DNA of 64,000 bases, from the NCBI RefSeq assembly GCF_007971225.1, contig NZ_CP042435.1:2793501-2857500 (forward strand). Direction: 5' to 3'. Shown here piece after piece: positions 1 to 8,308 of the stretch (position 1 is its first letter; every line of letters starts with the position of its first letter). The notes beneath the pieces were generated by a model. It saw only the letters and a list, made by a program, of their open reading frames with translations. It was not told where the DNA came from and searched no databases. The position numbers were made by a program, and so were the translations under genes. This DNA is from Panacibacter ginsenosidivorans (lineage in GTDB: Bacteria > Bacteroidota > Bacteroidia > Chitinophagales > Chitinophagaceae).

Positions 1-566
1 CTCAATACTTCAAAAGGCTTTCTGTAAAGCTTATGTTGCTCTTCATATGGAAACAACAAAACCTTTTTACGGCCTGCGAATTGTGTGTGCAGGATATGGC
101 TTAGGTCAATATCGAAATGCATATGTGTAATAGAACCCTGTCCGCCTGTAAACAGCATGGGCACTTGTTTTACAAAGCCTTTCATTAAATGATCCGGCCA
201 TGTAAAATCATTAACCAACTGTGGTGCATGGCTGAAAATATTGAATAAAAAAATGCGCCATGCCGCAGGGCCGCTGCTTATCATATCTATATATTCTCCG
301 AAAGTGGTATAAGCATCTGCCTTGTTTATGGGGGTGTATGCATCACTCTTTACATTATTATAGATGCCTACTTTTTTGCTACCAACTATTTGTTTGAAAT
401 AATCCCAATTCCATTTATTATAAGCAGGCCATGTTTTTGCAAGGTCTTTAATAACTACAGGAATGCGCGGATCAAAATAATTTTTTTTAAAGTCCGCTGG
501 TGTAATATCTGTTAGAATATCTACCGGGCGCAATTGCATAGGAAAAAATTTATGCAAATTTAACAT
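1..566 (-). CDS. Cupin-like / JmjC-fold protein (partial, runs off the left edge)
   Basis: An open minus-strand frame starts at an ATG at 566 and is still open at base 1, so the C-terminal part is missing. About 188 residues are visible. The segment HMHFDIDLSHILHTQF, followed by a basic GRKKV stretch and an FPYEE motif, matches the metal-binding core of Cupin_8/JmjC proteins, where an HxD/HxH pair binds iron. Members of this fold are 2-oxoglutarate-dependent hydroxylases or relatives; the substrate cannot be told here. A second in-frame ATG at 539 (MQLRPVDIL) is an alternative start. No clear ribosome binding site decides between them. The family call is fairly secure and the exact function is unknown. 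Confidence 0.75.
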   Translation of the reverse strand, partial: MLNLHKFFPMQLRPVDILTDITPADFKKNYFDPRIPVVIKDLAKTWPAYNKWNWDYFKQIVGSKKVGIYNNVKSDAYTPINKADAYTTFGEYIDMISSGPAAWRIFLFNIFSHAPQLVNDFTWPDHLMKGFVKQVPMLFTGGQGSITHMHFDIDLSHILHTQFAGRKKVLLFPYEEQHKLYRKPFEVL

Positions 567-637
567 GAAGAGATTGTTAACACAAAGTTGAGGTTTTGGT
601 ATTTTGTCAACTACGTGATTACAATTTGCTTATTCCG

Positions 638-1222
638 CTAATTATAGTAAGGGCTAATAAAGTAATAAATTACAGGACCCGTTACAGCTACATAAAACCA
701 TAATGGCCATGTATAACGGGCAAGTTTTTTATGTGCAGGAAATTCTGCTATTAAGGCACGGTAAGCCGTAAAAAGAATGAACGGTAAAATTATTGCCGCA
801 AGAAAAATGTGTGAGAAAAGGATAATAAAATATACAATCTGCAGGTTAGCCACTTTAGCAAGTTCCGCTGCATCTACAGTGCCATCGTGATTGCTGTCTC
901 CAAACTTTGTTTCTCCTGCCAATAAGTGATGTGCTATGTATGAAACAAGGAATAATATAGAAAGTACCAATGCGCCTATCATTAATTTCTTATGCATTGT
1001 GTAATTTTTATTCTTAACAGCAATTAAAGCTGTTAGCAATAAAATAGCGATGATTGTATTTATAATTGCATTTGCTTTTGCAAACAGGTGCACATCAAAC
1101 CCCAGGTCAACATTTAGTTTAAAATTACTCAGCAATACTACTGCTGAAAATACTACTGCTGAAAATAGCCATATCAGTTGCTTTGCCTTTTTATCATTTT
1201 TTTGTATGGTTGCCTGGAGCAT
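638..1222 (-). CDS. DUF420 family membrane protein (CtaM/YozB-like oxidase assembly factor)
   Basis: This 194-residue protein has about five hydrophobic segments and conserved histidines typical of DUF420 (HLFAKANAI, YIAHHLLAG, FSHIFLAA). In Firmicutes the DUF420 protein CtaM is needed for maturation of heme-copper oxidases. It is the last gene of the oxidase cluster and starts two bases after the SCO gene stops, so the two are almost certainly cotranscribed. Residues 107-118 (DSNHDGTVDAAE) form an EF-hand-like insert between membrane segments, which is unusual. A role in cytochrome oxidase assembly is inferred from family and position. Confidence 0.8.
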   Translation of the reverse strand: MLQATIQKNDKKAKQLIWLFSAVVFSAVVLLSNFKLNVDLGFDVHLFAKANAIINTIIAILLLTALIAVKNKNYTMHKKLMIGALVLSILFLVSYIAHHLLAGETKFGDSNHDGTVDAAELAKVANLQIVYFIILFSHIFLAAIILPFILFTAYRALIAEFPAHKKLARYTWPLWFYVAVTGPVIYYFISPYYN

Positions 1223-1224
1223 AG

Positions 1225-2040
1225 CTAAGAATTATTTGGTGATCTTTTTTTAAATAAAATACTTATAATCACGACAACTATTATCAATGTAATGGCAAAA
1301 AAGACGCCCATCTGCAGTGGATCGAAAGGCAGTGGTTCAGGATTGGTTGCTTTCTCCAGCATTAGCAATCCAACATCCTGGGATAATTGCCCAAGTGAAG
1401 AAGAATCAAGGCCATTATAAAAACCACGCACATTGAAATCTTTATCCAATAAAACAAACCTCGTAGTATGGGCAAAATCAGGATCAAGGGGACCATCTTC
1501 TTCATACTTATCAACCTTCAACTGCTGGAAAATAAAATTGTAAATAGAGTCTTTTGACCCCGTAAGTAACCACCAATTATCGGAATTTACTCCAAAGTGA
1601 TCTGCATACTGCTTAAGTTTTGCAACAGAATCTCTGTCAGGATCTATTGTAAAAGATAAAAACTGCACAATAGATGTATCAATCTTTTTCATAGGATCTC
1701 CGCCTTTTATAAAAGACTGTTGCATCTTAACCATATTAGCTGTTAGCTTGGGGCAGACAGAAGCACAACTGGTAAAAATGAAATCTGCTACAATTACTTT
1801 TCCTTTTATGTCATAAAGATTTACAGTATCCCCTAATTGATTTAAAAGTTTTATATCTGCTACTTTATGCCATGCAGTATCAGTAGTAATTTTTCCATCA
1901 TTTACAGAAGTCACAACTGAATCGGGCAGATAATGCCTTGGCATCACAACTGCATTGTCGCCAGCATCCTTTACAAGCAAATAACTGATTAAAGGAATAA
2001 GAACGGCTATACAGATAGCTAGTAACGCTTTTTTATTCAT
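1225..2040 (-). CDS. SCO1/SenC family copper chaperone for cytochrome oxidase
   Basis: This 271-residue thioredoxin-fold protein carries the SCO copper-binding residues: Cys92 and Cys96 in SCASVCPK, and His191 in the FAHTTRF segment. An N-terminal hydrophobic segment (about residues 5-22) anchors or exports it. A second hydrophobic segment at 244-264 would make it a two-anchor periplasmic-domain protein; most SCO proteins have only the N-terminal one. SCO proteins deliver copper to the CuA site of oxidase subunit II. The gene lies just after a terminator-like hairpin at 2056-2083 that follows subunit IV, so it may be expressed at a lower level or separately from the upstream genes. Confidence 0.9.
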   Translation of the reverse strand: MNKKALLAICIAVLIPLISYLLVKDAGDNAVVMPRHYLPDSVVTSVNDGKITTDTAWHKVADIKLLNQLGDTVNLYDIKGKVIVADFIFTSCASVCPKLTANMVKMQQSFIKGGDPMKKIDTSIVQFLSFTIDPDRDSVAKLKQYADHFGVNSDNWWLLTGSKDSIYNFIFQQLKVDKYEEDGPLDPDFAHTTRFVLLDKDFNVRGFYNGLDSSSLGQLSQDVGLLMLEKATNPEPLPFDPLQMGVFFAITLIIVVVIISILFKKRSPNNS

Positions 2041-2055
2041 ACATACTCTCCTAAT

Positions 2056-2083
2056 AAAAAACCACCGCTGCAGGCGATGGTTT
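2056..2083 (-). terminator. Terminator-like hairpin after oxidase subunit IV
   Basis: Read on the minus strand, a 10-bp stem with one mismatch (AAACCATCGC / GCGGTGGTTT) closes a 5-base loop and runs into six Ts. It lies 51 bp after the subunit IV stop codon and 16 bp before the SCO start, so it could end or attenuate transcription between them. Confidence 0.65.
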
Positions 2084-2133
2084 AAAGATCAAATAAATTT
2101 TACAGCCTTGTGATAAGTAATAGCAATATAATT

Positions 2134-2592
2134 TTAATGCAGAGACTCTGGCTTCTTTTCTTCTTCTTTATGCTCCCCTTCGTCATGCTCCTTTTTTTCC
2201 ATCTGCATGGCTCCTTTCTCTTTATAATACGGATTATATGTTTCTTTAAGGTTATGGTAAGAGTTACCCTCATACAAAAAAGCAACAATAAACCACACAA
2301 ATAGCAACAAAGGAACTACAATAGTCATGATAAGATTTCTTATTTCATGTTTCAGGTGCATGAAAAAACCCACAATGTAAAAAGCTTTTGCAAGCATAAG
2401 AATAATGATAACACCTTTCATGAAATGAACCATCGTAGAATCATGTACACCAAACCAAAGTTTGTAAATTCCATACCCGATGATAAGTTCGACTATTGTA
2501 AAAACAGTAAGGATCCAGGTAACTTTCCATATTTCCTTAACTCCCCCGCCAACATTGTGATCCTGGTGCAAAACAGCAGATGTGTGTTCCAT
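2134..2592 (-). CDS. Cytochrome c oxidase subunit IV
   Basis: This 152-residue protein has three transmembrane segments (about residues 24-45, 54-75 and 87-108) followed by a charged, lysine/glutamate-rich tail (KKEHDEGEHKEEEKK). This is the usual form of the small prokaryotic cytochrome c oxidase subunit IV family. It lies directly downstream of the subunit III gene in the caa3 cluster. The subunit stabilises the catalytic core and has no known redox centre. It is followed by a terminator-like hairpin. Confidence 0.85.
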   Translation of the reverse strand: MEHTSAVLHQDHNVGGGVKEIWKVTWILTVFTIVELIIGYGIYKLWFGVHDSTMVHFMKGVIIILMLAKAFYIVGFFMHLKHEIRNLIMTIVVPLLLFVWFIVAFLYEGNSYHNLKETYNPYYKEKGAMQMEKKEHDEGEHKEEEKKPESLH

Positions 2593-2616
2593 TTATACTG
2601 AATTTTTCGTTTGCAA

Positions 2617-3300
2617 TTAAAGAAGATAAAAACAGGTAAATACAAATACCCATACAAGATCTACAAAATGCCAGTACAGTCCAGCTTTTTCAATCATAAG
2701 ATAATGACCTCTCTGTTCAAATTTATTTCTAAGTGTCATTATAAGCATAACAACATTTATAACTACACCCGAGAATACGTGAAAGCCATGAAAACCAGTT
2801 ATAGTAAAAAAGAAGTTTGTAAAATTTGTAGTTGAAATGGTACCGTCAGCGTTAGGAAAAGGATTGCGACCCCACCATGCACCTTCATTGTGTAGATGCG
2901 TCCATTCCCATGCCTGGCAGCTCAGAAAAGCAAGACCTCCAATGATTGTAAGAATAAGATTCTTAACAACGCCTTTCTTATCCATATTATGTCCTGCATG
3001 AACGGCCAATACCATTGTAACAGAACTAATAATAAGAATGAAGGTCATAATACTTACAAAGATCAATGGGGCTGGCCCGGAACCTTCCGGTTTAAACGGG
3101 TATGTACTAAATACTTCATTCGCATTTGGCCAACCTGTTGTAGCAAATCGGGTAGTTCCGTAAGAAATGAGAAATGCACCAAACGTAAAGGCATCGCTCA
3201 TAAGAAAATACCACATCATTAATTTTCCATACTCTACATTGAACGGACTCTTTCCGCCACTCCAGTATTTAGTCGGTGCTGTTGCTGTTGAAGTAGACAT
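2617..3300 (-). CDS. ctaE: Cytochrome c oxidase subunit III (first copy, 227 aa)
   Basis: This heme-copper oxidase subunit III has seven predicted membrane segments. Family signatures include the N-terminal KLMMWYFLMSDAFTFGAFL, the GFHGFHVFSGV segment and the C-terminal YWHFVDLVWVFVFTCFYLL. Subunit III surrounds subunit I at the D-channel entrance and stabilises proton uptake. It is one of two subunit III proteins encoded next to each other; this one is longer than the 193-residue neighbour. A TAAATTTG promoter-like box lies 22 bp upstream on the minus strand. The gene is separated from the other subunit III gene by about 200 bp that include an intergenic repeat core. Confidence 0.93.
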   Translation of the reverse strand: MSTSTATAPTKYWSGGKSPFNVEYGKLMMWYFLMSDAFTFGAFLISYGTTRFATTGWPNANEVFSTYPFKPEGSGPAPLIFVSIMTFILIISSVTMVLAVHAGHNMDKKGVVKNLILTIIGGLAFLSCQAWEWTHLHNEGAWWGRNPFPNADGTISTTNFTNFFFTITGFHGFHVFSGVVINVVMLIMTLRNKFEQRGHYLMIEKAGLYWHFVDLVWVFVFTCFYLL

Positions 3301-3322
3301 GTTGGTAATTCAGTTTCGTTTG

Positions 3323-3330
3323 CAAATTTA
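3323..3330 (-). promoter_or_regulatory. Candidate -7 promoter box before subunit III
   Basis: On the minus strand this reads TAAATTTG, a full match to the Bacteroidota -7 consensus TAnnTTTG, 22 bp before the start codon. No convincing TTTG box is seen at the -33 position. It could be an internal promoter of the oxidase cluster. Confidence 0.35.
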
Positions 3331-3429
3331 TTGGCTACCCGTTAAACGAGCATATAAAATGTTAAGTTTTTTCTGCCTGTCTCTACTTATTTTTTGCGGT
3401 TAACACAATCTGCTGCCATCTTTTCTCCA

Positions 3430-3449
3430 GTACAAGAGTGCGACGCAAC
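3430..3449 (-). repeat. Intergenic repeat core, subtype 1
   Basis: A perfect copy of the subtype 1 core (GTTGCGTCGCACTCTTGTAC on the minus strand) sits 47 bp after the stop of the 193-aa subunit III gene. With the subtype 2 copy at 4131-4150 it brackets that single gene. Confidence 0.9.
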
Positions 3450-3496
3450 AGCAGCTACATAAATATTGTAGAGCCTGCTACAGACACACTAACTCA

Positions 3497-4078
3497 TCAA
3501 TGAGTTAGGCTAAAAAACACAAATAAATATATCCATAAAATATCTACAAAATGCCAGTATGTACTTACTACTTCAACCGGCACAGTATCATAACTTTTAA
3601 ATCTTGCACTAAATGCCCTGAAAAAAATTACAAGTATGGCTACTACGCCTCCTAATACATGCAAAACATGCAGGCCTGTAATTATAGCAAGGAAAGAAGC
3701 AGCTGGATTACTACCCTGACCAATTAGCTGCACACCATGATTGCCCAAGTATTGAAATCCTATAAATTGCAATACTCCAAATGTAACGCCCAGTATGGCG
3801 GTTATTGTTATTAGTCTGCGATAACGTTGCATTTCCCTTGCTTTAAAAGCTTTTACGGAAAGATGCATAGTTATGCTGCTTAGTATAATAACAGCAGTGG
3901 AATACCAAAATATAACAGGCAAAGAAAATTCAAGCCAGTTTACCTGGTTACTTCTAACTATGTATGCACTTGTTAATCCTGCAAACATCATTACAATGCT
4001 GCCCATGGCCACCCAAAGTGTAAATTTATGCGGGTGTATCCTGCTTCGTTGATTACTGCTCACTGTTGTCATCATCAC
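3497..4078 (-). CDS. Cytochrome c oxidase subunit III-like protein (second copy, 193 aa)
   Basis: This is a five-helix form of heme-copper oxidase subunit III, with the signatures GLHVLHVLGGVVAILVIFF and the C-terminal STYWHFVDILWIYLFVFF. It lacks the first two helices found in the longer subunit III. Bacteroidota caa3 clusters commonly carry two subunit III genes in tandem, and this is the upstream one in the transcription order. The start is taken at MMMTTVSS; the second or third Met is equally possible. It is separated from both neighbours by intergenic repeat cores, which makes a one-gene island inside an otherwise operon-like cluster. Confidence 0.88.
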   Translation of the reverse strand: MMMTTVSSNQRSRIHPHKFTLWVAMGSIVMMFAGLTSAYIVRSNQVNWLEFSLPVIFWYSTAVIILSSITMHLSVKAFKAREMQRYRRLITITAILGVTFGVLQFIGFQYLGNHGVQLIGQGSNPAASFLAIITGLHVLHVLGGVVAILVIFFRAFSARFKSYDTVPVEVVSTYWHFVDILWIYLFVFFSLTH

Positions 4079-4130
4079 TTTATGTTTAATAATATTTTTT
4101 GTCTAAGCTTAGATTCTCTTATCATCTTCC

Positions 4131-4150
4131 GTTGTGTCACTCACTTGTAC
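4131..4150 (+). repeat. Intergenic repeat core, subtype 2
   Basis: A perfect subtype 2 core (GTTGTGTCACTCACTTGTAC) in plus orientation, between heme O synthase and the short subunit III gene. It is 53 bp before the subunit III start and 27 bp after the ctaB stop. Confidence 0.9.
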
Positions 4151-4177
4151 TTCCTTCTCTGTATTCAACAGTAGCTG

Positions 4178-5152
4178 CTATGTATTTAAAGGGATTTTAT
4201 CAGCAAGTAGTGCAAGAAACACAACAGGAAGATAAATATAACTGCTAAACATTACTCGTCTTGCAGCCTTTACATCCATTTCTATGTATAATCTCACACA
4301 CTGTATAACTATAAAAACATTAGCAGCAATTACGATCCACATGCTTACGGTACCGGTAAGTCCAAAATAAAATGGCAGTATGCCAACAGGTATCATCATT
4401 ACAGCATATGCTATTGCCTGCAAAGCAGTCATTCTCGTGGGTTCATTTCCACCAGGTAATAATTTAAACCCGGCCTTTGAATAGTCATTATGTGCAACCC
4501 AGGCAATTGCCCAAAAATGCGGAAACTGCCATAAAAACTGTATTCCAAATAAAGCCCAGCCTGCAGCATTTGAAACTGAGGTGCCCTCTACAATTGCAAA
4601 AGGACTGAATGCATTTGTTGCCGCGACCCAACCTATCAAACACGGAACAGCGCCGGGAAAAGCACCTACCAATACGGAAACTGAGCTGATTTTTTTTAAA
4701 GGCGTGTATATGTATGCGTATAAGAAAAGACTGAAAGCAGAAAGTAGTGCAGATGAAAGATTGAAAAATTCATACATCAGCCACACACCTACGATACCGG
4801 CAATAAAAGCAAACGCATAAGCTTCGGTGACATTCATCCTTCCACTTGCTACAGGGCGTTTAATTGTCCTTTTCATTAATGCATCGGTATCTTTTTCAGA
4901 AGCCTGATTAATAGCATTTGCGCTTCCTGTTACGAGCATACCAGCAACAAATAAAATAATGATCATTTTAAGATCATAAGCTACAATATTTGGAGCCAGC
5001 AGATAACAGATCACACATGAAAAAACCACTGTAAAACTGAGCGTGAATTTAATCAGCAAAAAATAATCTTTAACCTTTGATGCAAGGGAAAAAGATGTAG
5101 AAGTATTAAGTGATTTACTCATTATATGTGAAGATTGAAAACTCTTCATCAA
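4178..5152 (-). CDS. ctaB: Protoheme IX farnesyltransferase (heme O synthase)
   Basis: This 324-residue UbiA-family prenyltransferase converts heme B to heme O, the first step toward heme A. The first polyprenyl-diphosphate binding motif is visible as NAINQASEKDTDALMKRT, followed by the RPVASGRM segment; the second conserved region is YTPLKKISS. The protein has about nine membrane helices. Family members are usually near 300 residues; the extra N-terminus makes a later start, such as the Met at residue 11, possible. The gene lies between oxidase subunits I and III. A GC-rich hairpin at 5173-5199 separates it from ctaD. Confidence 0.93.
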   Translation of the reverse strand: MMKSFQSSHIMSKSLNTSTSFSLASKVKDYFLLIKFTLSFTVVFSCVICYLLAPNIVAYDLKMIIILFVAGMLVTGSANAINQASEKDTDALMKRTIKRPVASGRMNVTEAYAFAFIAGIVGVWLMYEFFNLSSALLSAFSLFLYAYIYTPLKKISSVSVLVGAFPGAVPCLIGWVAATNAFSPFAIVEGTSVSNAAGWALFGIQFLWQFPHFWAIAWVAHNDYSKAGFKLLPGGNEPTRMTALQAIAYAVMMIPVGILPFYFGLTGTVSMWIVIAANVFIVIQCVRLYIEMDVKAARRVMFSSYIYLPVVFLALLADKIPLNT

Positions 5153-5172
5153 ACCAGAAATTAAGCTTTATG

Positions 5173-5199
5173 AAAATGCCCTGAATAAGTCAGGGCATT
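5173..5199 (-). terminator. Hairpin between ctaD and ctaB (weak terminator or processing site)
   Basis: A perfect 10-bp stem (AATGCCCTGA / TCAGGGCATT) with a 5-base loop lies between the ctaD stop and the ctaB start. On the minus strand it is followed by only four Ts, so it may act as a partial terminator or an mRNA stabiliser that sets subunit I above CtaB. Confidence 0.55.
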
Positions 5200-5243
5200 A
5201 ACTATTTAAGAATACTTACATCTTATTTTGTAATACTTCAAGA

Positions 5244-7067
5244 CTAATGATTGGTACTTTCATCTGCCCCAATAGGCGTAGTTTGCGGAACAAACTCTTT
5301 ACCATCCCTTCCATAATCGTAAGCCCAGCGATGAACTTCAGGTATTTCTCCAACCCAGTTCCCATGACCAGGATTAATGGGTGTAGTCCACTCAAGTGTA
5401 TTTGAACCCCATGGATTAGGATTGGTAACCTTTCTTCCGCGAAATATTGAAAAGAAGAAATTAAAGAGGAATAACAATTGGACACAAAACACTATCATCG
5501 CAACTGTACTTATAAATCTGTTGAGGTCTGCAAATTGCTTAAAACTTTCCCAAACGCTGTAATCGTAATAACGACGCGGCATTCCCGCAAGACCTTCATA
5601 GTGCATTGGCCAGAAAATAAGGTATGCACCAATCATTGTTAACCAAAAGTGTATATAACCAAGATTGTTGTTCAGGTAACGTCCATACATTTTAGGGAAC
5701 CAATGATAAATACCACAATACATACCAAACACTCCTGCAACGCCCATTACTATATGAAAGTGTGCAATCACAAAATATGTATCGTGAAGATGAATATCCA
5801 ATGCAGAGTTCCCAAGCCATATACCGGTTAACCCGCCAGAAATAAACATACTCACAAAGCCAATTGCAAATAACATTGCGGGTGTAAAACGAAGGTTTCC
5901 TCTCCATAATGTGGTTAGCCAGTTAAAAACTTTAATAGCCGATGGTACTGCTATCAATAATGTTAACAATACGAATATTGATCCCAGAAATGGGTTCAAT
6001 CCTGTTACAAACATGTGATGCGCCCAAACCAAGAATGAAAGAATTGCTATTGCAAACAATGACCCAACCATAGCCATATAACCAAAAATTGGTTTCCGGG
6101 CATTAACACTCATTACCTCAGATACTATTCCCATACCAGGTAAAATAATAATATATACTTCAGGGTGCCCTAAAAACCAAAATAGATGCTGGAATAAAAT
6201 AGCATTTCCGCCTTCATTTGGTAGTGCACCGACGCCGTTGACAAAAATATCGGAGAGATAAAAACTTGTTCCAAAATTCCTATCAAATATCAAAAGTATA
6301 AACCCTGAAAGCAATACAGGGAATGACAACACGCCTAATACGGCAGTGAAAAATAATGCCCAAATAGTGAGTGGTAACCGGGTCATACTCATCCCTTTGG
6401 TGCGCATATTCAAAATAGTAGCAATATAGTTAAGACCCCCAAGTAATGAAGAAACAACAAATAGTGCCATCGCTATTATCCAAAGATCCATACCTGTTTT
6501 AGAACCTGGCGATGCATCCCCTAATGCACTAAGTGGAGGGTAAGCAGTCCATCCACCACTAAAGGGACCCGTTTCTACAAATATGGATGACAGCATTACT
6601 ACACTTGCTATAAAAAAGAACCAATAACTAAGCATGTTCATAAATGGCGATGCCATATCTCTTGCACCAATCTGCAAGGGAATTAAAAGATTAGCAAAAG
6701 TTCCACTAAGCCCTGCTGTCAATACAAAGAAAACCATCACTGTACCATGCATAGTAACAAGTGCATAATATGCTTCTGCTGTTATATGCCCCCCTTTTGC
6801 CCATTTACCTAAAATATCTTCAAGCCATGGAAATGTTGAATCTGGATATCCCAGTTGCAAGCGGAAAAGGACTGACATTAAACCACCCATTACAGCCCAA
6901 AACATACCGGTGATCAAAAACTGTTTACCGATCATTTTATGATCCTGGCTAAAAACATATTTCGTAATAAAAGTTTCATGGTGATGATGCTCATGGTGTT
7001 CACCATGCTCTGTATCATGATGAATGATTCCACCAACGTGAGGATCTAAAACAGCTTCGTTACTCAT
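5244..7067 (-). CDS. ctaD: Cytochrome c oxidase subunit I (caa3-type, A1 heme-copper oxidase)
   Basis: This 607-residue protein is the catalytic subunit that reduces oxygen and pumps protons. The low-spin heme ligand region is HGTVMVFFVLTAG. The CuB site and cross-linked Tyr lie in WFLGHPEVYIIILPG, the CuB histidine pair in VWAHHMFVTG, and the heme a/a3 histidines in DTYFVIAHFHIVMG. The GHPEVY motif with downstream SEVMS fits the A1 class with a D-channel glutamate. About twelve helices are present. The N-terminus carries an unusual histidine-rich stretch (residues 16-30, HHDTEHGEHHEHHHH). It is encoded directly after subunit II and downstream of the ACIII genes, fitting a supercomplex arrangement. 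Confidence 0.97.
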   Translation of the reverse strand: MSNEAVLDPHVGGIIHHDTEHGEHHEHHHHETFITKYVFSQDHKMIGKQFLITGMFWAVMGGLMSVLFRLQLGYPDSTFPWLEDILGKWAKGGHITAEAYYALVTMHGTVMVFFVLTAGLSGTFANLLIPLQIGARDMASPFMNMLSYWFFFIASVVMLSSIFVETGPFSGGWTAYPPLSALGDASPGSKTGMDLWIIAMALFVVSSLLGGLNYIATILNMRTKGMSMTRLPLTIWALFFTAVLGVLSFPVLLSGFILLIFDRNFGTSFYLSDIFVNGVGALPNEGGNAILFQHLFWFLGHPEVYIIILPGMGIVSEVMSVNARKPIFGYMAMVGSLFAIAILSFLVWAHHMFVTGLNPFLGSIFVLLTLLIAVPSAIKVFNWLTTLWRGNLRFTPAMLFAIGFVSMFISGGLTGIWLGNSALDIHLHDTYFVIAHFHIVMGVAGVFGMYCGIYHWFPKMYGRYLNNNLGYIHFWLTMIGAYLIFWPMHYEGLAGMPRRYYDYSVWESFKQFADLNRFISTVAMIVFCVQLLFLFNFFFSIFRGRKVTNPNPWGSNTLEWTTPINPGHGNWVGEIPEVHRWAYDYGRDGKEFVPQTTPIGADESTNH

Positions 7068-7131
7068 ATCTCAGGTTCTTTAAAATTATATTAAAACTTA
7101 TGATCGAACAGGCCTCTTGCCTGAGCGGATA

Positions 7132-8244
7132 TTAAATTTTCTCTTTTTTTACCTCTAAGTCAGGCTTTAATCGAACAGCAGTTGCTTTTGTGGTATCAGA
7201 AGCCGGAGTAGCAGGTTTAATATTCGCGGGGTCTTTATCAGGAAAAGCAGCGTAATAAGCAGGCTTTTGTTTAGCCATCCATTCATCATACTCGGCTTGC
7301 GTAACCACCTCAATAACCCCTTTCATTGAATAATGTCCGTTTCCGCACATTTGATCACAACTAATTTCGTATTGAAAATTCGGGTTGCCCGTACTTTCTT
7401 TCATTTCTTTAGTAGTAAACTTCGGCGTAAACCACAAAGTTGTAGGCGTACCAGGAACGGCATCCATTTTTAATCGGAACCAGGATAAACCTACATCATG
7501 TACTACATCACGTGAACCAATGATGAGTTTTACCGGTTTATTTTTTACTACATACATTGTTTGCTCTGTAACAATATCATCATGTGCGGCTACATCATCT
7601 TTAACATTAATTCCAGCACTGTCACGCCAGTTCAAACCAAGTGAATTATCCGCAGGATCAATCATTCTGAAGTACTTTTTTCCAAACACACCATCATTTC
7701 CTGAGTATCGAAATATCCAACCAAATTGCTTCCCTGTAACTTCTACTTGCATCGCATTCTTAGGCGCATCTCCGGTAAAGGAAAACCAGTTGCGAAGACC
7801 AATTACTACTAAAACTGTGAGAGCAATGGCGGGCACCACGGTCCACACTATTTCCATTGTATTGTTATGCGGGAAAAAGAATGCCTTGCGCTTTTCACTT
7901 TCCTGGTAGCGGTATGCAAACCAAAATAAAATACATTGAGTAATTACAAATACAATCCCGGTAATGATTAAAGTAACCCAAAGCATCTGGTCAACTTTTT
8001 CGCCCTGTAGACTTGCAGATTCATGAACAAGCAAAGTTTTACCAACCAATGCATCATTGCAAAAATATACACCGATCAAACCCGCAATAAGAAATGCTAT
8101 CATGAAAAAGCCATTGATCTTATTATTCTCTTTTCTTGTACGGTCTTCGCCCTTCAGCACTGCTACATATTCACTGGCTTTAGCAATCTGAAATATGATC
8201 AGAAAAACAAGAATGATAACGGCTATTACAAAAAAGAATGACAT
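7132..8244 (-). CDS. ctaC: Cytochrome c oxidase subunit II (CuA-binding)
   Basis: This 370-residue protein holds the binuclear CuA centre that accepts electrons from cytochrome c. The ligand cluster is visible as SCDQMCGNGHYSMKG with an earlier His in RDVVHDVGLSW. Unlike the classical two-helix subunit II, four hydrophobic segments precede the cupredoxin domain (about residues 3-22, 44-64, 87-112 and 129-150). There is no fused cytochrome c domain, so the electron donor must be a separate cytochrome, plausibly the ActA or ActE heme domains encoded just upstream. It is followed at 64 bp by ctaD. Confidence 0.95.
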   Translation of the reverse strand: MSFFFVIAVIILVFLIIFQIAKASEYVAVLKGEDRTRKENNKINGFFMIAFLIAGLIGVYFCNDALVGKTLLVHESASLQGEKVDQMLWVTLIITGIVFVITQCILFWFAYRYQESEKRKAFFFPHNNTMEIVWTVVPAIALTVLVVIGLRNWFSFTGDAPKNAMQVEVTGKQFGWIFRYSGNDGVFGKKYFRMIDPADNSLGLNWRDSAGINVKDDVAAHDDIVTEQTMYVVKNKPVKLIIGSRDVVHDVGLSWFRLKMDAVPGTPTTLWFTPKFTTKEMKESTGNPNFQYEISCDQMCGNGHYSMKGVIEVVTQAEYDEWMAKQKPAYYAAFPDKDPANIKPATPASDTTKATAVRLKPDLEVKKEKI

Positions 8245-8308
8245 AACTTAATTATTAAATCTACACGTATAATTAAAACAGCTTTACTCAAATAGTATTT
8301 CCACTTTT

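Noticed and set aside
7109-7123. CAGGC/GCCTG hairpin between ctaC and ctaD as a terminator
   Set aside because: The stem is only 5 bp and no T tract follows on the minus strand.
7385-7909. 174-codon open frame on the plus strand
   Set aside because: It is antisense to oxidase subunit II across the CuA domain and shows no recognisable protein features.
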